NCBI GenBank assembly: GCA_009786625.1
Contig: WQRT01000024.1
Span: 12,801-21,515 of the forward strand
DNA: 8,715 nucleotides
Direction: 5' to 3'
Source: Treponema sp.
Lineage (GTDB): Bacteria; Spirochaetota; Spirochaetia; Treponematales; Breznakiellaceae
Shown: positions 1 through 4,833 of the stretch, piece by piece
Numbering within the stretch: position 1 is the first letter of the stretch
Layout: each line of letters opens with the position of its first letter
The notes under the pieces: model-generated
What the model was told of the DNA's origin: nothing
The model's input: only the letters and a program-made list of their open reading frames with translations
The model's database searches: none
Made by a program: the position numbers and the translations under genes

Positions 1-90
1 AAAGGGGCAAGAGGAAGCAAAGCAAAGGGAAAAACGGCAAAAACAAAAAGATCAAAAGCAAAACGCGCCGGAAGAGCGGCAAAAAAGTAG
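1..90 (+). CDS. Possible 3' end of a lysine/alanine-rich basic protein (partial)
   Basis: The first 90 bases are extremely purine-rich and open in frame 1 up to a TAG at 88-90. That frame reads only K, A, G, R, S and T (for example KAKGKTAKTKRSKAKRAG), like the low-complexity tail of a histone H1-like or other nucleic-acid-binding protein. The other two frames are also open and charged: frame 2 ends with TAA at 92-94 and frame 3 with TGA at 99-101. The true frame therefore cannot be fixed from this fragment. The start lies outside the window. I cannot name the product. Confidence 0.25.
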   Translation, partial: KGARGSKAKGKTAKTKRSKAKRAGRAAKK

Positions 91-131
91 TTAAAATCTG
101 ACTATTTATAATTTTACAGAAAAAGAAACAA

Positions 132-154
132 CTCTGCCGGCGCCGTCGGCAGAG
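132..154. repeat. GC-rich inverted repeat (8-bp arms, 7-base loop)
   Basis: CTCTGCCG (132-139) and CGGCAGAG (147-154) are perfect inverted complements around GCGCCGT. It could be a terminator for the gene ending near 90, but no T tract follows on the plus strand. On the minus strand it is followed by a T-rich stretch (TTGTTTCTTTTT). It sits inside the open frame that leads into the glycoside hydrolase, where it would encode a Pro/Ala/Ser stretch. Confidence 0.5.
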
Positions 155-247
155 AAACTCCCTTCGTCATGGAAAGGTTTTAATTTATTAGATTTCTTTT
201 ATAAAGGAAGCGATAAACAGGGGACTTTCAGCGAAGCGGAATTTAAA

Positions 248-1129
248 ATGATCAATGAATGGGGTTTTAATTTCGCGAGAATCCCTACGGATTACAGATT
301 CCTGATAAAAAATAACAATTGGGATGATATTGACGAAAGCGCAATGTCCCGGCTGGACAAGGCGGTTGAATACGGAATCAAATATAATATTCATATCAAT
401 CTGAATCTTCACAGAGCTCCCGGATATACAGTCGCAAATCCACCCGAAATTGCAAATCTTTGGAAGGACAAAGAACCACAGGAAGCGTTCGCCCGTCTTT
501 GGGCGTACTTTGCCGCACGGTATAAAAATGTTCCAAACGAATACTTAAGCTTCAATTTGATAAATGAACCCGCGAACATTGACGAAGCGTCATACGCCGC
601 GGTGGTTAAAAAAGCATCTGACGCTGTTTGGGATAACGATCGCAAACGCCTTATAATAGCGGACGGACTTGAATGGGGAACAATACCCTCTGATACAATC
701 AAAGGCTTCGGTATTCCGCTCGCGGGAAGAGGCTATCAGCCTTTCACTCTTACTCATTACAAAGCCGGATGGGTAAACGGAGCGCAGGATTATCCGCTTC
801 CGGATTGGCCGAAGGAAGCTGAAGGCTTTAATAAACAATCGCTTTATGAAAAACACTTTAAACAGTGGAAGGATTTTTTAAAAAACGGCGGAGCGGCAAT
901 GATAGGCGAATGGGGAGCGTTTAACAAAACTCCTCACGATGTTGTTCTAAGATGGATGGAAAACTGCCTTGAAATCTTTAAGGAACTGGATCTAGGCTGG
1001 GCGCTCTGGAATCTGACCGGTTCTTTCGGGATATTGAACAGCGGAAGAGCTGACGTTGACTATGAGAATTTCAACGGTTATAAACTAGATCGGAAAATGC
1101 TTGACCTTCTATTGAAATACGTTGATTAG
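248..1129 (+). CDS. Glycoside hydrolase family 5 (cellulase-like) protein; true N-terminus uncertain
   Basis: Predicted retaining endo-beta-glycosidase with a TIM-barrel fold acting on beta-linked plant polysaccharide. Numbered from the ATG at 248 (293 residues), the family landmarks are HRAPG (55-59), the acid/base Glu107 in NLINEPAN, the HY pair at 170-171, the nucleophile Glu221 in IGEWGAFN, and WALWNL (251-256), which usually lines the substrate cleft. The same frame stays open upstream to 95, just after a TAA at 92-94. It reads WKGFNLLDFFYKGS from 170 onward, a typical first strand of this family. The barrel therefore starts before 248, yet no ATG, GTG or TTG exists in frame between 95 and 248, only CTG (98, 134) and ATT (104). 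Either a non-canonical start is used or the 5' end has been lost or altered. No signal peptide is visible. Substrate cannot be set; the family assignment is firm. Confidence 0.85.
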   Translation: MINEWGFNFARIPTDYRFLIKNNNWDDIDESAMSRLDKAVEYGIKYNIHINLNLHRAPGYTVANPPEIANLWKDKEPQEAFARLWAYFAARYKNVPNEYLSFNLINEPANIDEASYAAVVKKASDAVWDNDRKRLIIADGLEWGTIPSDTIKGFGIPLAGRGYQPFTLTHYKAGWVNGAQDYPLPDWPKEAEGFNKQSLYEKHFKQWKDFLKNGGAAMIGEWGAFNKTPHDVVLRWMENCLEIFKELDLGWALWNLTGSFGILNSGRADVDYENFNGYKLDRKMLDLLLKYVD

Positions 1130-1170
1130 CTGACATTACCCCAAAACCGCGCATTGAAACAACAAAAAAT

Positions 1171-1199
1171 TTGCTTTTTACGAAAAATAAAGTTATAAT
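1171..1199 (+). promoter_or_regulatory. Sigma-70-type promoter of the 1209 gene
   Basis: TTGCTT (1171-1176), a 17-base spacer and a perfect TATAAT (1194-1199). The expected transcription start is about 1206, only two or three bases before the ATG at 1209, so the transcript would be essentially leaderless. No usable Shine-Dalgarno sequence stands before the ATG (AGCGGGTT only). Confidence 0.7.
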
Positions 1200-1208
1200 A
1201 AGCGGGTT

Positions 1209-1637
1209 ATGAAAAAAGATGACAGAAAGATATTATCGGTCGACGAATTACTACATTTGCAGAGCGATAAACACGATAAAAAAGACCAATCCGTCCCGGA
1301 CGTAGACACAAGCAAATTCGTCCTTAAACAAAAACCGATGGAAAAAGCGTCCCGAAATTTCGCGCCAGTGGTAAAGTTTACCGATGAGCAAAGAAAGCAG
1401 TTTCAACAAGGCGGCTCCGGAAAGAGCCGTGACGCGGTACTGGCGGAACAAGCGCGTCAAGCAATAAAAATCGCCGAGCTGCACGCAAAAGAAGACGCCA
1501 TTGAACAGGAAAAAGCCGCCGCGGAAAAACCACCCGAAGAAGTAAAAACACTTACCAATGAAATCAAATCCGGCAGCTTCGATTTCGGCTTCGGCGCGCT
1601 CATTGAAGGCGCGGAGGATCTGAAGGAGACGATTTAA
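1209..1637 (+). CDS. Hydrophilic protein of unknown function (142 aa)
   Basis: I do not recognise this gene. The protein is highly charged (many K, E, D and Q), with no signal peptide, membrane segment or cysteine, so it is probably cytoplasmic. Residues 1-70 look disordered, residues about 72-107 are likely helical or coiled coil (AEQARQAIKIAELHAKEDAI), and the C-terminus ends in a less charged Phe/Gly stretch (GSFDFGFGALIEGAEDL). A strong promoter lies just upstream, with the ATG at its expected transcription start. The last 76 bases of the gene and two bases beyond it are repeated 420 bp downstream with one synonymous change, flanking a cassette with a small minus-strand gene. The conserved C-terminal tail may thus serve as a recombination target; the protein's own role is unknown. 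Confidence 0.75.
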   Translation: MKKDDRKILSVDELLHLQSDKHDKKDQSVPDVDTSKFVLKQKPMEKASRNFAPVVKFTDEQRKQFQQGGSGKSRDAVLAEQARQAIKIAELHAKEDAIEQEKAAAEKPPEEVKTLTNEIKSGSFDFGFGALIEGAEDLKETI

Positions 1638-1639
1638 AG
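1562..1639 (+). repeat. Tail repeat 1, copy 1 (78 bp; attached to the 142-aa gene)
   Basis: It covers the last 25 codons of the 142-aa gene plus two bases after the stop, and matches 1982-2059 at 77 of 78 positions. The only difference is C at 1589 against T at 2009, a synonymous GGC/GGT glycine change. Confidence 0.95.
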
Positions 1640-1706
1640 GAATATAACTAAACGATTAATCTATAATAGACCAACTGCCCATTCGCCAACCAGTAGATAT
1701 TTAACT

Positions 1707-1925
1707 TTATTTGAGTTTAGACATTGAATAAAATCCTTGAAGTCTTCCGGCATCCAGGATATGTCCTGTAGTTGCTTCTTTCCCATAAAAACACTCTCTT
1801 AAATATGTTATTGTTTGGAATTTCTCTTTTGCCGACGCGGTTTTCCAGTATTTTCTGTCTTCATCATCAAATATATCCTGATTCCCGTAAGATACTTGAT
1901 ATCTATCCATTTTCTCAGAAAACAT
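1707..1925 (-). CDS. Small cassette-borne protein, possibly antitoxin-like (72 aa)
   Basis: Starts at an ATG (1925) with GGAG seven bases upstream. The sequence has a core of the kind KYWKTASAKEKFQTITYLREC followed by YGKEATTG. From memory this resembles small proteins found beside nucleotidyltransferase-type or other toxin-antitoxin partners, in which a W, an EKF-type helix, LR and YG are conserved. This is recall, not a search result. The last part (HILDAGRLQGFYSMSKLK) looks shifted compared with the usual short tail and may be altered. There is no partner gene. It lies convergent to the 142-aa gene between two copies of that gene's 3' end, with its own promoter, like an inverted cassette gene in an array. 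Confidence 0.6.
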   Translation of the reverse strand: MFSEKMDRYQVSYGNQDIFDDEDRKYWKTASAKEKFQTITYLRECFYGKEATTGHILDAGRLQGFYSMSKLK

Positions 1926-1954
1926 TATAAATCTCCATTATAATAACTAGGTAT

Positions 1955-1983
1955 AACTTATCTTAATAAAAGCATATTGTCAA
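1955..1983 (-). promoter_or_regulatory. Promoter of the 72-aa cassette gene
   Basis: On the minus strand, TTGACA (1983-1978) is followed after 17 bases by TAAGTT (1960-1955), a good -35 with a weak -10. The -35 overlaps by two bases the start of tail-repeat copy 2 (1982), so the repeat-cassette junction runs through it. A TATAAT at 1942-1937 also exists but lies directly against the ribosome binding site. Confidence 0.45.
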
Positions 1984-2059
1984 TCAAATCCGGCAGCTTC
2001 GATTTCGGTTTCGGCGCGCTCATTGAAGGCGCGGAGGATCTGAAGGAGACGATTTAAAG
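1982..2059 (+). repeat. Tail repeat 1, copy 2 (detached from any start codon)
   Basis: Second copy of the 78-bp end of the 142-aa gene, keeping the frame SGSFDFGFGALIEGAEDL and the stop TAA, but joined upstream to AT-rich DNA with no start. Its last six bases (TTTAAA region, 2054-2059) also supply the stop codon of the convergent minus-strand ORF remnant, so this copy preserves a tail-to-tail gene junction. Confidence 0.95.
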
Positions 2060-2272
2060 CCTCGCGATTATTTCATTGCATACAAAAACGCAGTCATCTT
2101 CGTTTGGCTTTGATTTTTTGATCAGGCAGTGATAATCGCATTTTGATACCATTTTATCAAGACCAATTGAAAGATGATTATTGTATGCCGTTACTACAAC
2201 GAACCAACAATTTACAAGAACAACGTGTCTTCCGCGTTGTTTTAAAAAACATATTGCAGTGAAACACCAATT
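2054..2272 (-). pseudogene. Minus-strand ORF fragment without a proper start
   Basis: An open frame of 72 codons runs from 2272 to a TAA at 2056-2054. From about 2224 onward it has coding-like composition, with the stretch VVVTAYNNHLSIGLDKMVSK and then CDYHCLIKKSKPNEDDCVFV, unlike random AT-rich sequence. The only ATG is internal (2152), giving 32 residues. The upstream part overlaps the end of the outer-membrane protein gene in another frame, so this looks like the 3' remnant of a gene cut off by that neighbour. Four cysteines (SKCDYHC and DDCVFVC) are notable. I do not recognise the family. It lies directly after tail-repeat copy 2, in the same position the 72-aa gene occupies after copy 1. 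Confidence 0.4.
2219..2241. terminator. Hairpin directly after the outer-membrane protein stop
   Basis: AACAACG (2219-2225) and CGTTGTT (2235-2241) form a 7-bp stem with a 9-base loop, abutting the stop codon at 2244-2242. No clear T tract follows on the minus strand, so termination would be weak or factor-assisted. Confidence 0.3.
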
Positions 2273-3477
2273 TTATAGTTATTTAATTTAAAGTTATTTA
2301 ATCGTTGATTATCTGAAAGCGTAGATGACGCAATACTGATATTACTGGTACTCGCCAGAACCACTAAATGTACACCGATTAAAAAATGATTGTTAACCAT
2401 ATATACAGGAGAAATATAAAATCCGCCATAAGTAAAATCATAACCGAAATGAAGATGAAAATAATTACCTCCGATAATTCCATATGGAGCTAATATTCCA
2501 TCCATAGGCATACCGAGAGTATCATTTGTTATACTGAGTAATACCGGAGTGAAAGCTATTTCAAAACCAAAGCCATAAAAAAAATTATTACTTGAAGAAA
2601 ATAAAAACCTAAAATTTATTAATGGCATTATTTCAAAGAATGCCGCGCTTTCAGATCCTCTAATGACATCTGTCGCTTCAAATGATGAAATACCAAAAAT
2701 TGCTCCCATTGAGAATTTAAAACCAACGGAATATCCCGTATTGGAATTATCTTGGCTTACGTTCTGTTGAGCATGCCGGTCATCTCTGCCGGGTTCTCTT
2801 TCATTTGAATCTCTTGAGCGGGAAACAAAACTAAGGGAGGCAGGCGGGCCAATTTTATATTCAAGATTAATGACAGGACCCGGCGTTCTAATCCAATTTA
2901 TACCCGGTATGTTTCTCGGCGGATAGACATGGGTTTGACTCAGCGACAACATTACACCCTCATCAGTTTCTTCCATTGTAATTGCGCCGGCTAAAAAATT
3001 CCTTCCATTAAGCATGGCAATCCACACATCGCCGCCGAATGTAAAATTCAAGTTGTTCCCCGCTACCGCCACGGCAGGTAATCTGTTCAACGCCTGTTGT
3101 AATAAATTTGCTTCGCCAAGCACGGGGATAGCCGGCACAGCCGCGGACGCGAAGGAAGGCGTTTCCGGCCTGGCGGGAGGCTGTCTATCAGTTTGCAGAT
3201 CAGCTTGAACATTTTCCTGACTAACCGAGGGGACAGAACTAATAATTTCCACATTACCGTTTTCATATCTTATAGAAAGAACATTATTTCTGGGAATGAC
3301 AATAACGGGCCCGTCTAAATGATTAAAACGAAGATACCTAATTTCCGAACTAGATAATTCAGTGACTTTCGCCTCGATTATGCTTCCATCTCTCAGAATA
3401 ATCATATCCTGCGCATGAATATATAAAATTCCACTAAATAAATTAAATATAATAGTAATAATTAAAATTTTATTCAT
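2242..3477 (-). CDS. Secreted outer-membrane-type protein with C-terminal beta-barrel (411 aa)
   Basis: An N-terminal signal peptide (MNKILIITIIFNLFSGILY, cut probably near HA-Q, residues 22/23) predicts export. Residues 24-80 (DMIILRDGSIIEAKVTELSS and following) form a compact beta-rich module of the kind found in exported Bacteroidetes and spirochaete proteins. A Pro/Ala-rich linker spans about 95-120. Residues 143-185 (FTFGGDVWIAMLNG, ending QTHVY) form a second module that I associate with treponemal surface proteins. From about 248 to the end, alternating aromatic/hydrophobic strands finish in YKIGVSLQYVF, a terminal phenylalanine typical of outer-membrane barrels. The start has an AAAGGAGAG ribosome binding site. 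It is transcribed divergently from the XRE regulator gene across a 113-bp region with operator-like inverted repeats, so control by that regulator is likely. Function and ligand are unknown. Confidence 0.8.
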   Translation of the reverse strand: MNKILIITIIFNLFSGILYIHAQDMIILRDGSIIEAKVTELSSSEIRYLRFNHLDGPVIVIPRNNVLSIRYENGNVEIISSVPSVSQENVQADLQTDRQPPARPETPSFASAAVPAIPVLGEANLLQQALNRLPAVAVAGNNLNFTFGGDVWIAMLNGRNFLAGAITMEETDEGVMLSLSQTHVYPPRNIPGINWIRTPGPVINLEYKIGPPASLSFVSRSRDSNEREPGRDDRHAQQNVSQDNSNTGYSVGFKFSMGAIFGISSFEATDVIRGSESAAFFEIMPLINFRFLFSSSNNFFYGFGFEIAFTPVLLSITNDTLGMPMDGILAPYGIIGGNYFHLHFGYDFTYGGFYISPVYMVNNHFLIGVHLVVLASTSNISIASSTLSDNQRLNNFKLNNYKIGVSLQYVF

Positions 3478-3532
3478 ATTGGTCGCTCTCCTTTCACATT
3501 AAAAGTAATAATCATATCCCTAATGTGGTATA

Positions 3533-3562
3533 TTAATACACCAATATAGGTGTATTTGTCAA
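3533..3562 (-). promoter_or_regulatory. Promoter of the outer-membrane-type protein
   Basis: On the minus strand, a perfect TTGACA (3562-3557) is followed after 18 bases by TATTAA (3538-3533). This gives a leader of nearly 50 bases before the ATG at 3477. Its -35 overlaps the -35 of the divergent regulator promoter. Confidence 0.55.
3535..3556. promoter_or_regulatory. Operator-like inverted repeat O1
   Basis: AATACACC (3535-3542) and GGTGTATT (3549-3556) are perfect inverted complements around AATATA. The repeat fills the spacer of the leftward promoter, an ideal place for repression by the adjacent XRE regulator. Related half-sites occur at 3525-3534 (TGTGGTATAT) and in O2. Confidence 0.6.
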
Positions 3563-3584
3563 CACAAAAAGGTGGTATTAATCA
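3556..3584 (+). promoter_or_regulatory. Promoter of the XRE regulator
   Basis: TTGTCA (3556-3561), a 17-base spacer and TAATCA (3579-3584, a weak -10). The -10 ends six bases before the ATG at 3591, so the transcript would start at or next to the ATG. A purine-rich GGTGG lies too far upstream (15 bases) to act as a normal ribosome binding site. Confidence 0.4.
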
Positions 3585-3588
3585 CCAC
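3572..3588. promoter_or_regulatory. Operator-like inverted repeat O2
   Basis: GTGGT (3572-3576) and ACCAC (3584-3588) flank ATTAATC. It overlaps the -10 region of the regulator's own promoter and shares the GGTGxATTAAT theme with O1, consistent with autoregulation. Confidence 0.5.
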
Positions 3589-3590
3589 AT

Positions 3591-3896
3591 ATGGTAAAAA
3601 AAGACTCTTTTGAATATGAAGAGGAAATAGCCGCCCAAATAAACCAAATTATACTTCGATTAAGACAGGAACGGGAGAAACAAGGAATTTCGCAGTTAAA
3701 TCTATCATTTAGCGCCGGTTTATCTCAAAATCAAGTGAATTATATTGAAACCGGAAAAAGAACGCCGACATTACAAGCAATATTAAACATCTGCAGAGTC
3801 CTCGACATCAATCCAGCGGTACTATTCGAACCCCGCGACACAGATCGCCAAAAAGCGAGGGACACGATAATCAAACTAGTTTCGCAGTATGTGTGA
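3591..3896 (+). CDS. XRE-family (Cro/C1-type) helix-turn-helix regulator (101 aa)
   Basis: A single helix-turn-helix domain spans about residues 20-80. LRQEREKQGISQLNLSFSAG is followed by LSQNQVNYIETGKRTPTLQA, the classic second and recognition helices, and then ILNICRVLDINPAVLFE. A charged N-terminal extension (EYEEEIAAQ) precedes it, and a short C-terminal helix (RDTIIKLVSQYV) follows. It probably binds the inverted repeats upstream and controls both itself and the divergent outer-membrane-type gene. The last 13 codons, including the stop, are duplicated 446 bp downstream, flanking a cassette with hicB. A free-standing transcription factor is the best reading; an antitoxin role is possible, but no toxin is adjacent in the same operon. 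Confidence 0.85.
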   Translation: MVKKDSFEYEEEIAAQINQIILRLRQEREKQGISQLNLSFSAGLSQNQVNYIETGKRTPTLQAILNICRVLDINPAVLFEPRDTDRQKARDTIIKLVSQYV

Positions 3897-3902
3897 AAAT
3901 AT
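3858..3902 (+). repeat. Tail repeat 2, copy A (attached to the XRE gene)
   Basis: It encodes RDTIIKLVSQYV and the stop, plus AAATAT. It matches 4304-4348 at 40 of 45 positions. The five differences are AGG/CGG, ACG/ACA, ATA/ATT, ATC/ATT and CTA/CTT, all synonymous. Confidence 0.9.
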
Positions 3903-3934
3903 TAATTTCAATTTATCAAAATAACTTTTACGAA

Positions 3935-4261
3935 CTATATAGCTAGAGTCAGAGCCTCCGCAGCCCACTGGTTCAAGGATTTTCCCTGCGCTTCGGCTTT
4001 CATAGCAATTTCGGCATGCAATTCCGGCGGGATTCGGAACATTACTTTACCGGAATAAGGATGCTGAGGTGATATTTTCTCATGCTTACACGTCTCCAAA
4101 TAATCATCGACAGCATCTTTAAACGCGGCGGATAATGATATTACACTGTCTCCATGGAAACCAACAATATCGCGAATTCCGGCAATATGCCCAACAAAAC
4201 ATTTATCCTCATCGCTGTATTCAATACGAGCTGCATAACCTTTATACTTCATTGCTTTCAT
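3935..4261 (-). CDS. hicB: HicB-family antitoxin, orphan (108 aa)
   Basis: HicB proteins neutralise the HicA mRNA interferase and repress their own operon. Residues about 1-60 fit the HicB partial RNase H-like fold (KYKGYAARIEYSDEDKCFVG, then SLSAAFKDAVDDYLETC). Residues 70-105 (GKVMFRIPPELHAEIAMKAE, then KSLNQWAAEALTLA) fit the ribbon-helix-helix DNA-binding domain. The start has AGGAGT seven bases upstream. No hicA reading frame is present on either side: the left side is the 3' end of the XRE gene and the right side is its promoter and the second tail copy. It may be a solitary antitoxin that counters related toxins elsewhere, or a regulator. The gene lies inside the tail-repeat cassette, convergent to the XRE gene. 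Confidence 0.85.
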   Translation of the reverse strand: MKAMKYKGYAARIEYSDEDKCFVGHIAGIRDIVGFHGDSVISLSAAFKDAVDDYLETCKHEKISPQHPYSGKVMFRIPPELHAEIAMKAEAQGKSLNQWAAEALTLAI

Positions 4262-4274
4262 GGTTTAACTCCTA

Positions 4275-4302
4275 TTGATAGCATAAAACGCTATCATGTC
4301 AA
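4275..4302 (-). promoter_or_regulatory. hicB promoter with palindromic operator
   Basis: On the minus strand, TTGACA (4302-4297), a 16-base spacer and TATCAA (4280-4275). The inverted repeat TGATAGC (4276-4282) / GCTATCA (4290-4296) fills the spacer and overlaps the -10, as expected for autorepression by a ribbon-helix-helix protein. The -35 lies one base from the start of tail-repeat copy B (4304). Confidence 0.55.
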
Positions 4303-4303
4303 G

Positions 4304-4348
4304 CGGGACACAATTATTAAACTTGTTTCGCAGTATGTGTGAAAATAT
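4304..4348 (+). repeat. Tail repeat 2, copy B (detached)
   Basis: Second copy of the XRE gene's last codons (RDTIIKLVSQYV and TGA) without a start codon upstream. The stop codon of the minus-strand toxin gene begins two bases after it (4350-4352), so this tail copy is followed by an inverted gene just as the other copies are. Confidence 0.9.
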
Positions 4349-4349
4349 A

Positions 4350-4808
4350 TTACAGGAGCCCTAGTTCCTTATGGAAATATTTCAATACAGAGTATTGACA
4401 CCGTGTAGACAAAGGAATCGAAGGATTTGTATTTATGCGTTTAATTTCCTTTTTATATGATTTGACGTATGAAAAAAACCGTCTCTTAATAAGATGTTCA
4501 TGTTGTTTTAAAACATTATATTCATGTTGACGGATTGTTACCGGAGCGGGATCAATATATTTTACCGAATCTGTAATAATAACTGCTTTTGAATAATCCA
4601 GGCCGCTTGCATATTCTTTAGATTTATCGGCAATAAAACAAAATTGGTGGGTTATATGAGATCGAAGCGGAATGGCGTAAGTAAGTCCGTCTATGTCCAG
4701 AAGCAGTACATAATAAGGTCTTTCTTCTTTTGTGAGGATCTCTTTTAAATTTCCATACTGGGTATAAAATTCTGCGCTTAGACGATGAAAATTCATTTGT
4801 GATCCCAT
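4350..4808 (-). CDS. tenpN: Type III toxin, TenpN-like endoribonuclease of the ToxN/AbiQ superfamily
   Basis: Toxin of a type III (RNA antitoxin) system; family members cleave RNA and are held inactive by their repeat RNA. Recognisable stretches are MNFHRLSAEFYTQYG, RPYYVLLLDIDGLTYAIPLR followed by SHITHQ, DYSKAVIITD, PVTIRQHEYNVLKQHEHLIK and FSYVKSYKKEIKR, which fit the TenpIN branch from memory. The first ATG (4808) follows the terminator hairpin immediately. The second (4796), giving MNFHRLSAEF, matches the family N-terminus better and has GGGA upstream, so the protein may be 148 rather than 152 residues. Upstream on the same strand lie, in order, a strong promoter, two 50-bp-spaced repeats and a terminator, the expected layout in which leaky termination sets the toxin level. 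It may act in phage defence. It ends directly at tail-repeat copy B. Confidence 0.8.
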   Translation of the reverse strand: MGSQMNFHRLSAEFYTQYGNLKEILTKEERPYYVLLLDIDGLTYAIPLRSHITHQFCFIADKSKEYASGLDYSKAVIITDSVKYIDPAPVTIRQHEYNVLKQHEHLIKRRFFSYVKSYKKEIKRINTNPSIPLSTRCQYSVLKYFHKELGLL

Positions 4809-4811
4809 AAA

Positions 4812-4833
4812 AATACCCCCAACCGGGGGTATT
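4812..4833 (-). terminator. Attenuating terminator between antitoxin RNA and toxin gene
   Basis: AATACCCCC (read on the minus strand from 4833) and GGGGGTATT form a 9-bp stem with a 4-base loop, followed by a run of T that leads straight into the ATG at 4808. Such a terminator between repeats and toxin is a hallmark of type III systems. Confidence 0.85.

Larger units (their letters stand above)
1562..1981. mobile_element. 420-bp tail-plus-gene cassette 1 (putative inserted unit)
   Basis: The unit consists of one copy of the host-gene 3' end followed by AT-rich DNA with a minus-strand 72-aa gene. The next copy of the tail starts exactly 420 bases later. It has no transposase, no terminal inverted repeats and no obvious target duplication other than the long tail repeat. 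The structure fits single-crossover or site-specific integration of a small circle that carries its own copy of the tail, so that the host gene stays intact. Insertion is inferred from the repeat; an empty site in a related genome would prove it. Confidence 0.5.
3858..4303. mobile_element. 446-bp tail-plus-gene cassette 2 (putative inserted unit with hicB)
   Basis: This is the same architecture as the 420-bp unit at 1562, but on an unrelated host gene: a copy of the host gene's 3' end, then a convergent small gene with its own promoter, then the next tail copy 446 bases on. Nothing encodes a recombinase. The synonymous-only divergence of the two tails argues that the incoming unit brought a working tail from another allele or strain. 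Insertion is inferred. Confidence 0.5.

Noticed and set aside
188..856. Minus-strand open frames opposite the glycoside hydrolase
   Set aside because: They are antisense shadows of a gene with clear family motifs and have no recognisable protein features.
1937..1942. Perfect TATAAT as -10 of the 72-aa gene
   Set aside because: It touches the GGAG ribosome binding site, so a transcript from it would lose that site, and no -35 lies at the right distance; the TTGACA promoter further upstream is preferred.
4154..4342. 62-residue plus-strand reading frame ending in RDTIIKLVSQYV
   Set aside because: Its body is the antisense of hicB and of the hicB promoter; only the tail copy at its end is meaningful.
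3858..4348. Simple tandem duplication of the whole XRE gene followed by internal deletion
   Set aside because: Possible, but it does not explain the same arrangement at the unrelated 142-aa gene, nor the cargo genes with own promoters at the junctions; kept as the main alternative to be tested.
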